Made by a program: the position numbers and the translations under genes. From Opitutia bacterium UBA7374 (GTDB lineage Bacteria > Verrucomicrobiota > Verrucomicrobiia > Opitutales > Coraliomargaritaceae), in the NCBI GenBank assembly GCA_002469895.1, contig DKOA01000046.1, positions 15,939 to 79,938 on the forward strand: a stretch of DNA of 64,000 bases. The letters are read 5' to 3'. The notes below the pieces were generated by a model. It was not told where the DNA came from. It did no database searches and saw only the letters and a program-made list of their open reading frames with translations. Below are positions 1 to 8,536 of this stretch, piece by piece. Position 1 is the first letter of the stretch, and every line of letters begins with the position of its first letter.

Positions 1-1125
1 TCGGGTACACCGCTGGTGTCTGTGGGCGACTTTGCGGATGTCTCTTTTAGCGGCTCCAGCAGCGCTCGCTGGACGTCCAATGTGTTCCGGGATGAGACAA
101 ATGAGACGGAGGACAGGGTTTTGACTGTTTCACCAGGTTTTGAGGTGAGCTTCGGTCGTGGTCTGAGTAACTTTGATTTAGTTTTGCTGACTTCGTATGA
201 TATTGTTCGATACAATGATAATGAAGATTTAGACACGGAGATGTTCCACATCAGGATGATTGGTGGCTATCGCACCAGTCGGTGGGATGTTTCCGCTCAA
301 TTGTCCTTCGATGAGCTGCAATCCGCTACCGGCGTAGCGAATGTCACTGCTGACTTGATTGAGAGTGAAGATACACGAGCTAAAATCAGCGGCGAATACC
401 GACTCTCGCCAAAGTTCAGCTTTGGTTCGGGTATTGATTTTAGCAAGAAAGAGTACATCGAACCAGCCAATCAATTTGCAAACTACGACAGGCTCGCGAT
501 CCCTCTGGACCTCTACTATCAGTTGACTCCGAAGGTCGATCTAAGCGTAGGATACACGCACGAGGTCCGGGAGTTGGATCCTTACACGAAGCCGGTTGAC
601 CAGCTAATCGAAGGCTACGAAACGACCACACACTTTTTAAATGTAGGTGCACGAGGCGTGATTTTGCCAAAACTGACTGGCTTCTTTAAGTTGGGTTACC
701 GGGTGCGCGACTCTGAAAGCACTGTGGGGAATCCTCGCGATGATTCTGATGGTAGCCTTGGCCTTTCTTCTGATTTGACATGGTCAACTACTCCAAAACT
801 GACGAATAAGGTTAAACTAGATCGTGACTTTAATGTAAGCGGAGAGGGTACCGTTACCGAAAATACTGCAGTGAGTGTAAGTTCTAATTACTTTCTCAAC
901 TCATTTTGGTCCTTTGGGTCCAACCTTGGATATACGCTGCGCAGTTACCAAGATTCAAATGATCGCGAAGATGTTCAAACTAGCGCAGGGATAAGCGTGA
1001 ATTACACTCCGAATAAATACTGGAGCTTTTCCGGTGCTTATAGCTACTCGGACAATGATTCGGATGCTGTTGGAAACAGCTACACTGACCACATGATTAG
1101 TCTTACCGCTTTTTTGCGTTACTAG
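1..1125 (+). CDS. Outer-membrane beta-barrel protein, 5' end outside window
   Basis: The open frame runs from the first base of the window to a TAG, giving 374 visible residues, so the start codon and signal peptide lie upstream. The sequence alternates short polar and aromatic strands (for example WDVSAQLSFDEL, YWSFSGAYSYSD) and ends in an aromatic residue before the stop (AFLRY), the usual signal of a beta-barrel inserted by the BAM complex. The type resembles the BBP2-like barrels found next to exopolysaccharide export genes in Verrucomicrobia. It is followed by a Wza-type and a Wzc-type gene on the same strand, which suggests a role in polysaccharide passage across the outer membrane. The barrel assignment is clear from pattern; the specific role is inferred from context. 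Confidence 0.75.
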   Translation, partial: SGTPLVSVGDFADVSFSGSSSARWTSNVFRDETNETEDRVLTVSPGFEVSFGRGLSNFDLVLLTSYDIVRYNDNEDLDTEMFHIRMIGGYRTSRWDVSAQLSFDELQSATGVANVTADLIESEDTRAKISGEYRLSPKFSFGSGIDFSKKEYIEPANQFANYDRLAIPLDLYYQLTPKVDLSVGYTHEVRELDPYTKPVDQLIEGYETTTHFLNVGARGVILPKLTGFFKLGYRVRDSESTVGNPRDDSDGSLGLSSDLTWSTTPKLTNKVKLDRDFNVSGEGTVTENTAVSVSSNYFLNSFWSFGSNLGYTLRSYQDSNDREDVQTSAGISVNYTPNKYWSFSGAYSYSDNDSDAVGNSYTDHMISLTAFLRY

Positions 1126-1197
1126 GTGAGTGTTTAAGAAATCTGAACATTTTGAAATCCTGTATGTCGCAATGTCTCCACGAGAGGCGTTTTTCAC

Positions 1198-1887
1198 ATG
1201 ATCTTTATTAATCGCTGCAATCTGCATACCCTTATAATCGCAATTTTTGCTGTAGGCTTGGTGAGCAGTGCACTGTCTCAGGATTCTGGGGGAGGGAATA
1301 ATGGCGGTGGTTTTGACGGCCCTACGGCGCCAAGCGGCCAAAGCGGAGGCCGCGGCTCCGGAACATCGGTTGGTATGATCGTCGGGGAAAACTACGTGCT
1401 CAAGCCTTCGGATGTTATCGCCTTGGAGGTATATCAAGAGCCTGACTTGAAGAAAGAGGTTCGTATTGAGGCGGATGGTACAATTACACTGGCGTTGATT
1501 GGTAAAGTAAAAGTCGGTCAAATGACTGTGGGCGAAGCGCAGTCTTTGATCACAGATTTGTATGATAGAGATTTTTTGGTAGAACCTCAGGTCAACGTGC
1601 TGGTAACTTCATTCTCGCCAAAGTTTGTTCGCGTACTTGGGCATGTCGGCAATCCTGGCATGGTAGACATCCCGCCCGATAAGGTTCTTACTTTGATTGA
1701 TGCAATTACACAATGTAGGGGGGTTTCCCGCTTGGGCGACGATCGCAAATTAATGATTACCCGTACTGACAGCGATGGGAAGACACAGGCTTTTGAGGTG
1801 AACTTTCGTAAAATAAAGCGCGGTGAAGCCAAGGACTACACCTTGGAGGAGGGTGATATCATTTACATCCCGGAACGCTTGATCTAA
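1198..1887 (+). CDS. Polysaccharide biosynthesis/export protein (Wza-like, SLBB)
   Basis: A 229-residue exported protein. An N-terminal signal segment (about 1-28, ending SSALSQ) has no lipobox cysteine, so it is probably not a lipoprotein like E. coli Wza. A Gly/Ser-rich linker (about 29-58) precedes a Poly_export domain (about 62-135, with YVLKPSDVIALEVYQEPDL and DGTITLALIGKVKVGQ). A single SLBB domain follows (about 140-225, VLGHVGNPGMVDIP through LEEGDIIYIPERLI). Family members form the periplasmic/outer-membrane export channel for exopolysaccharide. It lies 72 bp after the barrel gene and 53 bp before the chain-length/autokinase gene, consistent with one export operon. The short single-SLBB form is typical of Gram-negative systems that rely on a separate outer-membrane barrel. 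Confidence 0.88.
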   Translation: MIFINRCNLHTLIIAIFAVGLVSSALSQDSGGGNNGGGFDGPTAPSGQSGGRGSGTSVGMIVGENYVLKPSDVIALEVYQEPDLKKEVRIEADGTITLALIGKVKVGQMTVGEAQSLITDLYDRDFLVEPQVNVLVTSFSPKFVRVLGHVGNPGMVDIPPDKVLTLIDAITQCRGVSRLGDDRKLMITRTDSDGKTQAFEVNFRKIKRGEAKDYTLEEGDIIYIPERLI

Positions 1888-1940
1888 CAATCATCACACA
1901 CGGTGGTCTCCTAACCAAGGCATTATCCAGAAACATAGTT

Positions 1941-4217
1941 ATGAAAAACGATTACATAAAGGGAGGTGGTGATCCGAATTCAGGTGGGTATGGCTATGGG
2001 TATGGTTACAGCGGTGGTTCAGGTTACAGCTACGGAAACTACGGCTACGGTGGTTATGGAGGGGGTGGCGAGCAGGCTCCACAGCGATCAATCAAAGATT
2101 ATATATTGATCTTTCGGGAACGCATTTGGTGGCTAATTGTCTCTTTCTTTATCATATTTTCCGGCTCACTTTTGTATACTTTTAATAAAACAAAAGTGTA
2201 TACCTCTGTCGCTGTTGTCCGGCTTCTTAGAGATGATCCATCTGCCATGGGGGTCAGTGTCGAGTTAGCACAAAACCAAATTGTAGGAGCCGAGGATTTA
2301 AACACTCAAATTAGCCTCCTGCAAAGTGGTAAGATTATCCAAGGCGTAAATCGCAGGATGTCTGATGAGCAGCGTAAGCGGTTCCTCTTACCTTATGAAG
2401 GCGCATTCAGCTTTTCGGGTCCGTTGACACCCACTGAAATTTTAGGCAAGTACAGAAAAATCATGCCTCAGAGAATGAGCTTGATGGTTAATGTCGCTTA
2501 TACCCACCCAGATGCGCAAATTGCTGCGGATGTTGCCAATCTCTTTGCTCAAGAATTCATTAATTACAATCTGAGTGAAAATATTGATGCATCCATGGTC
2601 GCCGTGGAAGGCCTGCGGATTCGAGCGGATCAGCAAAAAGAACGTGTAGAGGAAATTGAACTCAAACTGGCGGAGTATCGCGAACGGCATAATGCGGTAT
2701 CCTTGGATAGTCAGGAGAATATCGCACGTGAGCAGCTAGTAACGCTCAATCAAATTAAGCTGGAATCCAAGAATAACTACGACCAGCTGGATACAAAATG
2801 GAATTTGATTGAAACCTACAAAAGAGAGGAACGAAAACTTTGGCAACTCACCTTTGTGGCAGAGCAATCACGGGTATCTCGTCTGCTTGAATCTATATCG
2901 GCGACTCGTATCGAGATTTCTTCATATAGTAAACGCTATCGAGAAAAGCATCCTATCATGATCCAACTCCTTCAAACATTACAGGAGTCAGAGATTGAGT
3001 TGCAGGAAGCCGTCACGAACTCAGTCGATAAGCTATATGCTTCTTACATTGAAGCAAAAAGTAATTTTGAGCTTTCGAGCAAGCGATTAGCCGAGAAGGA
3101 AAGCGAACTCATCGCTCTAAGTAAGACCCGAGTGGAGTACAATACCTTGCTTCGCGATCTGGATGTCCAGCAATCCTTTTTCCAAGCGCTGAACTCCAGG
3201 ATGACGCAGGAAAAGGCGCAAGTTAGTCTGAAAGAGGCCAACGCTCGCGTTGTCGATGATGCTTTTCCTCCTTTACGTCACTCCTCTCCAAATATAACCG
3301 TCAACCTCTTAGTCGGTGTGTTTGGTGGACTCGCGGTAGGCGGAGGCCTTGTCTTTATTGTCGCTTTTCTAGACGACCGCGTGAAGAGCGCTTTCGATAT
3401 TGAAGGGACAATTGGACTTCCGCTCCTAGGCGTAATTCCTCGAATTAAGAAGCTGGATTCAAGCACTAAAGCCCAGGCAGTTGCCGCGAATGTTGATCGG
3501 CATGTAACGGAGACATTCCGCTCGATACATTCGTCATTAAAACTCAATGACGAAAGTAAGAACGCGAAGGTCATACTGGCAACGAGTACGGTTCCTAGTG
3601 AGGGTAAGTCATTTGTTAGCTCAAATATGGCACTTACCTTCGCTAATCATGGGGAGCGCACACTGCTCCTGGACGCGGATTTACGTCTCCCGAATATTGC
3701 ATCCTCGCTACAGTTGCCAAATGAGTTCGGCTTGCTCGACCATATTGAACAAGGTAGCCGTTTGGACGATATGATAGTCAGTGAAGTATATCCCAATCTG
3801 GATGTCTTGCCATCGGGCGGTAAGTCGAAGAACCCCACCCAAGTTTTGGTGAGCGCACAATTTGAAGCGATGCTTGCTGATTTACGAGATCGTTATGATC
3901 GAATAGTCGTGGATTCGCCTCCTCTGGCAGCGGTGAGCGACGCTCTCAATCTTTTGCCTTTTGTCGACGGAATTGTTTACGTAATCAAATTCAATACAGT
4001 CAAGCGGAAGACTGCGGTTGCGAATGTCCGCAGACTATGGGAATCCAATACCCCAGTATTTGGTGCGATCTTAAACAATATAACAACATCTCTTTCTAGT
4101 TACTACTACTCACAGTACACGGACAAGGCCTACCAAGACTATTACATTGGCCAAGAAGATGAGATGGAGGACGAATTGGCAGCCAGCACAGAGCCGGAAG
4201 AAAAAGTCGAAAGCTAG
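1941..4217 (+). CDS. Polysaccharide co-polymerase / BY-kinase (Wzc-like)
   Basis: A 758-residue inner-membrane protein that combines a Wzz-type chain-length domain with a bacterial tyrosine kinase. After an unusual Gly/Tyr-rich cytoplasmic stretch (about 10-45) come TM1 (about 60-80), a periplasmic Wzz domain with long helices (about 225-430) and TM2 (about 465-490). The cytoplasmic kinase has Walker A PSEGKS (Lys556), Walker A' LLLDADLRLP (about 575-584) and Walker B VVDSPP (about 657-661). A C-terminal tyrosine cluster (about 719-737, SSYYYSQYTDKAYQDYYIG) is the usual autophosphorylation tail. Such proteins control polymerisation and export of exopolysaccharide with the Wza partner encoded just upstream. 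The N-terminal Gly/Tyr region is not part of the family core. Convergent with sua5, 22 bp apart. Confidence 0.93.
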   Translation: MKNDYIKGGGDPNSGGYGYGYGYSGGSGYSYGNYGYGGYGGGGEQAPQRSIKDYILIFRERIWWLIVSFFIIFSGSLLYTFNKTKVYTSVAVVRLLRDDPSAMGVSVELAQNQIVGAEDLNTQISLLQSGKIIQGVNRRMSDEQRKRFLLPYEGAFSFSGPLTPTEILGKYRKIMPQRMSLMVNVAYTHPDAQIAADVANLFAQEFINYNLSENIDASMVAVEGLRIRADQQKERVEEIELKLAEYRERHNAVSLDSQENIAREQLVTLNQIKLESKNNYDQLDTKWNLIETYKREERKLWQLTFVAEQSRVSRLLESISATRIEISSYSKRYREKHPIMIQLLQTLQESEIELQEAVTNSVDKLYASYIEAKSNFELSSKRLAEKESELIALSKTRVEYNTLLRDLDVQQSFFQALNSRMTQEKAQVSLKEANARVVDDAFPPLRHSSPNITVNLLVGVFGGLAVGGGLVFIVAFLDDRVKSAFDIEGTIGLPLLGVIPRIKKLDSSTKAQAVAANVDRHVTETFRSIHSSLKLNDESKNAKVILATSTVPSEGKSFVSSNMALTFANHGERTLLLDADLRLPNIASSLQLPNEFGLLDHIEQGSRLDDMIVSEVYPNLDVLPSGGKSKNPTQVLVSAQFEAMLADLRDRYDRIVVDSPPLAAVSDALNLLPFVDGIVYVIKFNTVKRKTAVANVRRLWESNTPVFGAILNNITTSLSSYYYSQYTDKAYQDYYIGQEDEMEDELAASTEPEEKVES

Positions 4218-4239
4218 CTTTGAACGTATCCTGAAAGTC

Positions 4240-5238
4240 TTATCTGGCTTTTGCCGCCGCTCTTTCCAGTCGATCATTGATTGCAGTGCCAACACCTTCT
4301 TCTGGACAACGTTCGATCACTATCTTTTTGTAGCCTAGATGGTCGAGCTTTTGGAGCATACTGAATAAGTTACGCGCAACGATCGGAAGGTCACCATCTT
4401 CAGATAACCAGAACAGGTTATCTCTGTTTGGTTCGTTTACAGCAGGTCTTTGTATTAGCAGGTAAGCGGCCTCCGGGTGGTAAGAGATTTTTTCACTACT
4501 ACCATGCTGAAGAAGTACCAGTTCTGTATTTGGGCTATAATGCCGATTCATGCCTCCTGGAGCTAGTTGTGTGTCCGGATCCCCTTTTTTGTTTGCGGAC
4601 ACGATGGGTACTTTATTTTCAACCTGAAGTTTGAGAACTTGCTCCAATTCTTCCGGTAGGACTGGGCCATGACGTAATACTGCTGGGCAGTTTGGATTGC
4701 GCAAATCGAGTATTGTGGATTCAATACCAATTGTGGAAGGGCCATCGTCAAGAATAGCTGGAATCTTCTGCCCCAGCGTTTGTTCGACCTGTGAGGCAGA
4801 GGAAGGGCTGATGTAGCTGAATGGATTCGCGCTGGGTGCTGCGAGAGGAAAATCTACAGCTGACAGTAGGCTTCTGAAAGTTGGCTGACTGGGTATACGA
4901 ACCGCTACAGAAGGAAGACCGGCGGTAACAATGTCCGGAATACGATCCCTCTTTTGCGTAACAATTGTTAATGCGCCCGGCCAGAATGCTTCCGCTAAGA
5001 TTTCCATTTGAGAGGATACGAGGGCGTATGCGCTAACTGCTTCGAGACTGGAAAAATGGCAAATTAGGGGATCCATTAGTGGGCGACCTTTAACCCTAAA
5101 AATGCGACGAACAGCAGACTCATCGGTTGCATTTGCCGCTAAACCGTAGACTGTTTCGGAGGGAATCGCGACAATCTCTCCCGCTTTGAGTAGGATCGCA
5201 CAATGCTGGATGTTATCTCTATTTGCCGGTAGTCTCAC
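4240..5238 (-). CDS. Threonylcarbamoyl-AMP synthase (Sua5/YrdC/YciO)
   Basis: A 332-residue protein of the long Sua5 form. The YrdC domain fills about residues 10-190, with PSETVYGLAANA near the N-terminus, KGRPLMDPL, WPGALTIV and APSANPFSYISP. A Sua5 C-terminal domain follows (about 215-330, APGGMNRHYSPNTELVLL). The enzyme makes threonylcarbamoyl-adenylate from threonine, bicarbonate and ATP, the first step of the t6A37 modification of ANN-decoding tRNAs. Length matches Sua5 rather than the short TsaC/YrdC. It lies downstream of rpsR on the same strand, separated by an apparent terminator, so it probably has its own promoter. Confidence 0.93.
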   Translation of the reverse strand: MRLPANRDNIQHCAILLKAGEIVAIPSETVYGLAANATDESAVRRIFRVKGRPLMDPLICHFSSLEAVSAYALVSSQMEILAEAFWPGALTIVTQKRDRIPDIVTAGLPSVAVRIPSQPTFRSLLSAVDFPLAAPSANPFSYISPSSASQVEQTLGQKIPAILDDGPSTIGIESTILDLRNPNCPAVLRHGPVLPEELEQVLKLQVENKVPIVSANKKGDPDTQLAPGGMNRHYSPNTELVLLQHGSSEKISYHPEAAYLLIQRPAVNEPNRDNLFWLSEDGDLPIVARNLFSMLQKLDHLGYKKIVIERCPEEGVGTAINDRLERAAAKAR

Positions 5239-5262
5239 TGTAATGTTGTTATATCAGTGATC

Positions 5263-5300
5263 AAAAAAATCCTTCCCCAATAGAAAGGGAAAGGATTTGC
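5263..5300 (-). terminator. Intrinsic terminator downstream of rpsR
   Basis: On the minus strand a 12-position stem (5267-5278 with 5287-5298, one C-A mismatch) with an 8-nt loop is followed by a run of seven T (complement of 5263-5269). It lies about 50 bp after the rpsR stop and before the sua5 start, so it should end the rpsR transcript. Confidence 0.75.
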
Positions 5301-5350
5301 AGGAAAGGCTTATATCGAAGCAGTAATTATTATTCCTCTCGGTCTACGAA

Positions 5351-5548
5351 CTACTTCATCGTAAGCATGTTGCGTGCACGCTTGATCAGGTTGGTCACTC
5401 GTCGCTGATGTTTGGCAGAAAGGCCAGTTATCTTACGAGGCAGGATCTTTCCGGTTTCTGTTACAAAGCGAGAAAGTTGATCCACATCCATGTAGGTGTA
5501 ATCCATGGGGTTGCGTGAGCGGTTTAAAGTCTTGTTATCTGTACTCAT
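5351..5548 (-). CDS. rpsR: 30S ribosomal protein S18
   Basis: A 65-residue basic protein with the S18 core: [39 protein letters not shown] and the terminal [11 protein letters not shown]18 binds the platform of the small ribosomal subunit next to S6. The N-terminal CxxC zinc motif of some S18 proteins is absent, so this is the zinc-free form. Unlike the common rpsF-ssb-rpsR-rplI arrangement, no S6, SSB or L9 gene lies beside it; the gene stands alone between tRNA-Arg and sua5. The ATG start agrees with the family length. Confidence 0.95.
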   Translation of the reverse strand: MSTDNKTLNRSRNPMDYTYMDVDQLSRFVTETGKILPRKITGLSAKHQRRVTNLIKRARNMLTMK

Positions 5549-5694
5549 AGGAAGGCGAGAAAGTAGGGCTCTCTTTTTCTAGTGCAAGCACATTTTTAAG
5601 GTGGATTTTTACATATTCGCTTTGAAACGCCGGACTGTAGAGATCTTTGCTTGTTGCGAAATTTTGTTTAAGATACACTGCTAATGTGTTTTTA

Positions 5695-5769
5695 GTCCCC
5701 ATAGTTCAACGGATAGAACAATAGTTTCCTAAACTGCAGATCTGGGTTCGATTCCCAGTGGGGGCACCA
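5695..5769 (+). tRNA. tRNA-Arg (anticodon CCT)
   Basis: A full cloverleaf can be folded by eye. The acceptor GTCCCCA (5695-5701) pairs with TGGGGGC (5759-5765). The D arm is GTTC/GAAC. The anticodon loop TTCCTAA holds CCT at 5728-5730. The T arm is CTGGG-TTCGATT-CCCAG, then discriminator A and an encoded CCA (5767-5769). CCT reads AGG arginine codons. The outermost anticodon-stem pair (27:43) is A-C. The 3' end lies 2 bp from the stop codon of the convergent AsmA-like gene, so any tRNA terminator must lie inside that gene. Confidence 0.96.
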
Positions 5770-5771
5770 GA

Positions 5772-8486
5772 TTAGATGCCCGGAAGGAGCTTTCTCGGAT
5801 CAAAAATCGAGCGCCATCGCTGTTTCTCCAGAGTGCCTGAAAGGTCAAAGCGCAAAAAAGTAGAGAGTGGGCTTATGATGTCGGTAATGCGCGTGATCGG
5901 ATTATTACGATCGGTAGAATTACCAAAAAGCTGAACAGCAACCCGCATATCGAGAGCGTGGGATTCCAAGGCCATTGATCCATTTGCTTCAATTCGAGTG
6001 ATGGGACCGTTTACAAGAAGTTCTGTGAATTCTGCAATTCCATCTTGCACCAAGAATTCGGCGGACATCTTGTTCAGTTCAAAAGAGGTAAATCCGAGTA
6101 CAGTGCCTTGCAGGAGAATGGAAAGTGGGCCGAGCAGTTGAATGGTTCCCAAGTCGCGGTCTCGGATGGAAAAACGACCTTCGCCGGTAAAGCGGTAGGG
6201 ATCGTCCAGAGGCCCACAAGCGTGCAGTTGGGCATCCAGCAAACCGGAATCTCCCCCGGCTGAAGATCCGCTTCTTGCCTCTTCCGGGGTTTGAAAATCG
6301 TCTTCAATTTGGTCGAGTGCCGGAAGGTTCTGAATGGCGCTCTGCCCATCCGCCTCGATCAGGTTTACTTCAACACAGGCAAAGCCGGCTCGTCCGGGGC
6401 GGCTGGTAATATCGACGGAGCCATTGCCTAAACCTTGTGCATAGCCAAAGGAGATATTGCGCAATTGAGTTACGCGATCGTCGGAGTAACCATTGAGTGT
6501 GAGATATTCAAGAGGGGCATGGTTATATTCCAGTGATCCAGCGGAATCAGCATAAAAGGAGAAATTGCTTTTCCCTTTAAATTCAGGGTAGCGTCCGCTG
6601 AAATAACTACTTCCATCAAGCTGTATTTTTGGACGTCCTGTAAACGTGAAATCACCCACAGTGCGTTTGTAGAGGAGTTCGCCAACAAGATGACGAGTTG
6701 CGTCGATCGACAATTCTGTTTCAACATCTAGGTGCAAGGCGAGTAGGCTGGGAATCCCGTCCTGTCGACGTGTTAAGTCTATTGTGCCGGCAAAACTGCC
6801 TTCTGTGCTTTGGACTTGAGAAATGTCCAGTTGGATATGGAGCGGGTTTCCATTTACCTGCACGGTCGCCTTCTCCAAGGGTACCTTACTATAGGTTGCG
6901 TCATTTAGTTTCACTACCCCGTAGAAGCGGGTTCCTGCTTGGCGCAGATAGGCACTGTTGATCGCAAAGTTGGCTTGGGTGAGGGCTTTCGAGTGGAAGG
7001 TGAAATCTTTAAAAATATGCCCCCACCAAGTCGGCAATAAACTACCGTATTCTTTCGGCTGAATTCTACCGTTTGCAAGGATGTGAGCCGTGTGTTCCTG
7101 CGTATCGATTTTTATCGAAGCTTTTGCATATTCATCGTTTCGGTACACCTCGAGATTCGGTACTTTGATAATGCCTTTGTAGTGTTCTCCTTTCGCTTGA
7201 ATGTGGTCAAAATGAACATCGCCTGCCTTTACCCGGTTTGTTTGCAGAGTAAAACCGATGTACTCCAACTTCTCATTTTTATTGAGGCGAACTTTTGCAG
7301 AATAATCGAGTGCGTCTAAAAAGTCGAGCAGTGGTAAATTCTTGAGGATAGAGGCGGGCAGTAATTCGATTATTCTGTTTGGATGTAATTCCCCACTGGT
7401 CGCAATCTCAGAGCGTTGTTCTTCTGGAAAATATGTGGCTTTGATTCTTGAAACACAGCCATACAGTGAAGTAGAGCCGCAAACTTCCAATCTCTCAGGC
7501 GAACTCTCGGTTACTTCAAAGGTAGGGTATTCTAAAGTATACTCAGCGAGCATTAGTCTTTGTGCACAAAACTTTATTCGCGGTAACTGCTTCTGTAGAA
7601 GCCGATGAATTTCGTCTGGTCTAATCGAGCAACTGGCTTCTTCAGCGGTCACTCCGTAGGCAGGCATCCGCACGTTCTGTCCCGTGATGAGAGCTGGTTC
7701 TGCGAGGAGGACCTGATCGCCCTGTAATCGTAAAGATAAATCAATGGACACACGATCCGAACCAATTTGCTCACTCTTTATTTCTGGGCTCGAAATATGA
7801 AGTTCAAGATGGGCCGCTTCCGCTGTTGTCCTCTGCAAATTAAAAGTAACGGTCGGATTTGTCAGATAGTTGTGATCTGCCTGCTGTTTCTGGATCCGTG
7901 AAGCAAGTTTATAGAAAGAATCCAGTAGATCTGTATCTTCCAGAGTGTTTGTTTGAAATCTATTTACTGCAATATCTACAGTGCCTCGTAGTATCCAGTT
8001 GTCTAACTTTGCGCAGATTGCATTTGCACGAACAGAGTCATCTTCAAATTCTAAATCGATCGCAATATTGTTGAGTAGAGGCCGATGCATCCCATCGGGA
8101 GAGTAGATCGCGGGTTGATAGAGAGTTCCTCCCGAAATGATGCAACCGACTAACCGAAGCCCACGCTCACTCCCACGCATGCCCCAGTGAAGCAATGCAC
8201 TTTCTGCCTTAATTAGAGGTTTCTGATTCCCCTCTTTAAATAGAGCGAGATCTTGTGCCTCTACTTTGCCATCCAGACGGAGTTGATAATTCTTTGCTTC
8301 AATGCGCAGGTCTTCAAGCGGATGCGAGGCAAAATATTCGTTGATTTGTTTCGGCGGCAACGGGATATAGCCATAAACAAATTCACAGACCAGTGCGACG
8401 CATTGCAGGCTAAGCAGTAGTAGTAGAAATAACCTGATGAATAGACTGATAAACCACAGAATGGGAGATTTCTGGTTTTTGACCAT
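5772..8486 (-). CDS. AsmA-like membrane-anchored envelope protein
   Basis: A 904-residue protein with one N-terminal transmembrane anchor (about 8-33, leucine-rich, WFISLFIRLFLLLLL) and a long periplasmic region of repeating short beta-strands. The C-terminal 150 residues have an AsmA_2-like pattern (IQLLGPLSILLQGTVLGFTS, then INGP-type strands, MALESHALDMRVAVQLFG, and a terminal hydrophobic strand STFLRFDLSGTLEKQRWRS). AsmA/TamB-like proteins form long hydrophobic grooves that carry phospholipid between membranes. It lies 50 bp after the DUF4340 gene on the same strand and may be the last gene of that run. The family call rests on architecture and the C-terminal pattern; substrate is unknown. 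Confidence 0.7.
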   Translation of the reverse strand: MVKNQKSPILWFISLFIRLFLLLLLSLQCVALVCEFVYGYIPLPPKQINEYFASHPLEDLRIEAKNYQLRLDGKVEAQDLALFKEGNQKPLIKAESALLHWGMRGSERGLRLVGCIISGGTLYQPAIYSPDGMHRPLLNNIAIDLEFEDDSVRANAICAKLDNWILRGTVDIAVNRFQTNTLEDTDLLDSFYKLASRIQKQQADHNYLTNPTVTFNLQRTTAEAAHLELHISSPEIKSEQIGSDRVSIDLSLRLQGDQVLLAEPALITGQNVRMPAYGVTAEEASCSIRPDEIHRLLQKQLPRIKFCAQRLMLAEYTLEYPTFEVTESSPERLEVCGSTSLYGCVSRIKATYFPEEQRSEIATSGELHPNRIIELLPASILKNLPLLDFLDALDYSAKVRLNKNEKLEYIGFTLQTNRVKAGDVHFDHIQAKGEHYKGIIKVPNLEVYRNDEYAKASIKIDTQEHTAHILANGRIQPKEYGSLLPTWWGHIFKDFTFHSKALTQANFAINSAYLRQAGTRFYGVVKLNDATYSKVPLEKATVQVNGNPLHIQLDISQVQSTEGSFAGTIDLTRRQDGIPSLLALHLDVETELSIDATRHLVGELLYKRTVGDFTFTGRPKIQLDGSSYFSGRYPEFKGKSNFSFYADSAGSLEYNHAPLEYLTLNGYSDDRVTQLRNISFGYAQGLGNGSVDITSRPGRAGFACVEVNLIEADGQSAIQNLPALDQIEDDFQTPEEARSGSSAGGDSGLLDAQLHACGPLDDPYRFTGEGRFSIRDRDLGTIQLLGPLSILLQGTVLGFTSFELNKMSAEFLVQDGIAEFTELLVNGPITRIEANGSMALESHALDMRVAVQLFGNSTDRNNPITRITDIISPLSTFLRFDLSGTLEKQRWRSIFDPRKLLPGI

Positions 8487-8536
8487 GGCTCAATCTGTGC
8501 GGTAAAAAGATTATCGATTGCACTTATTCAACCCAA

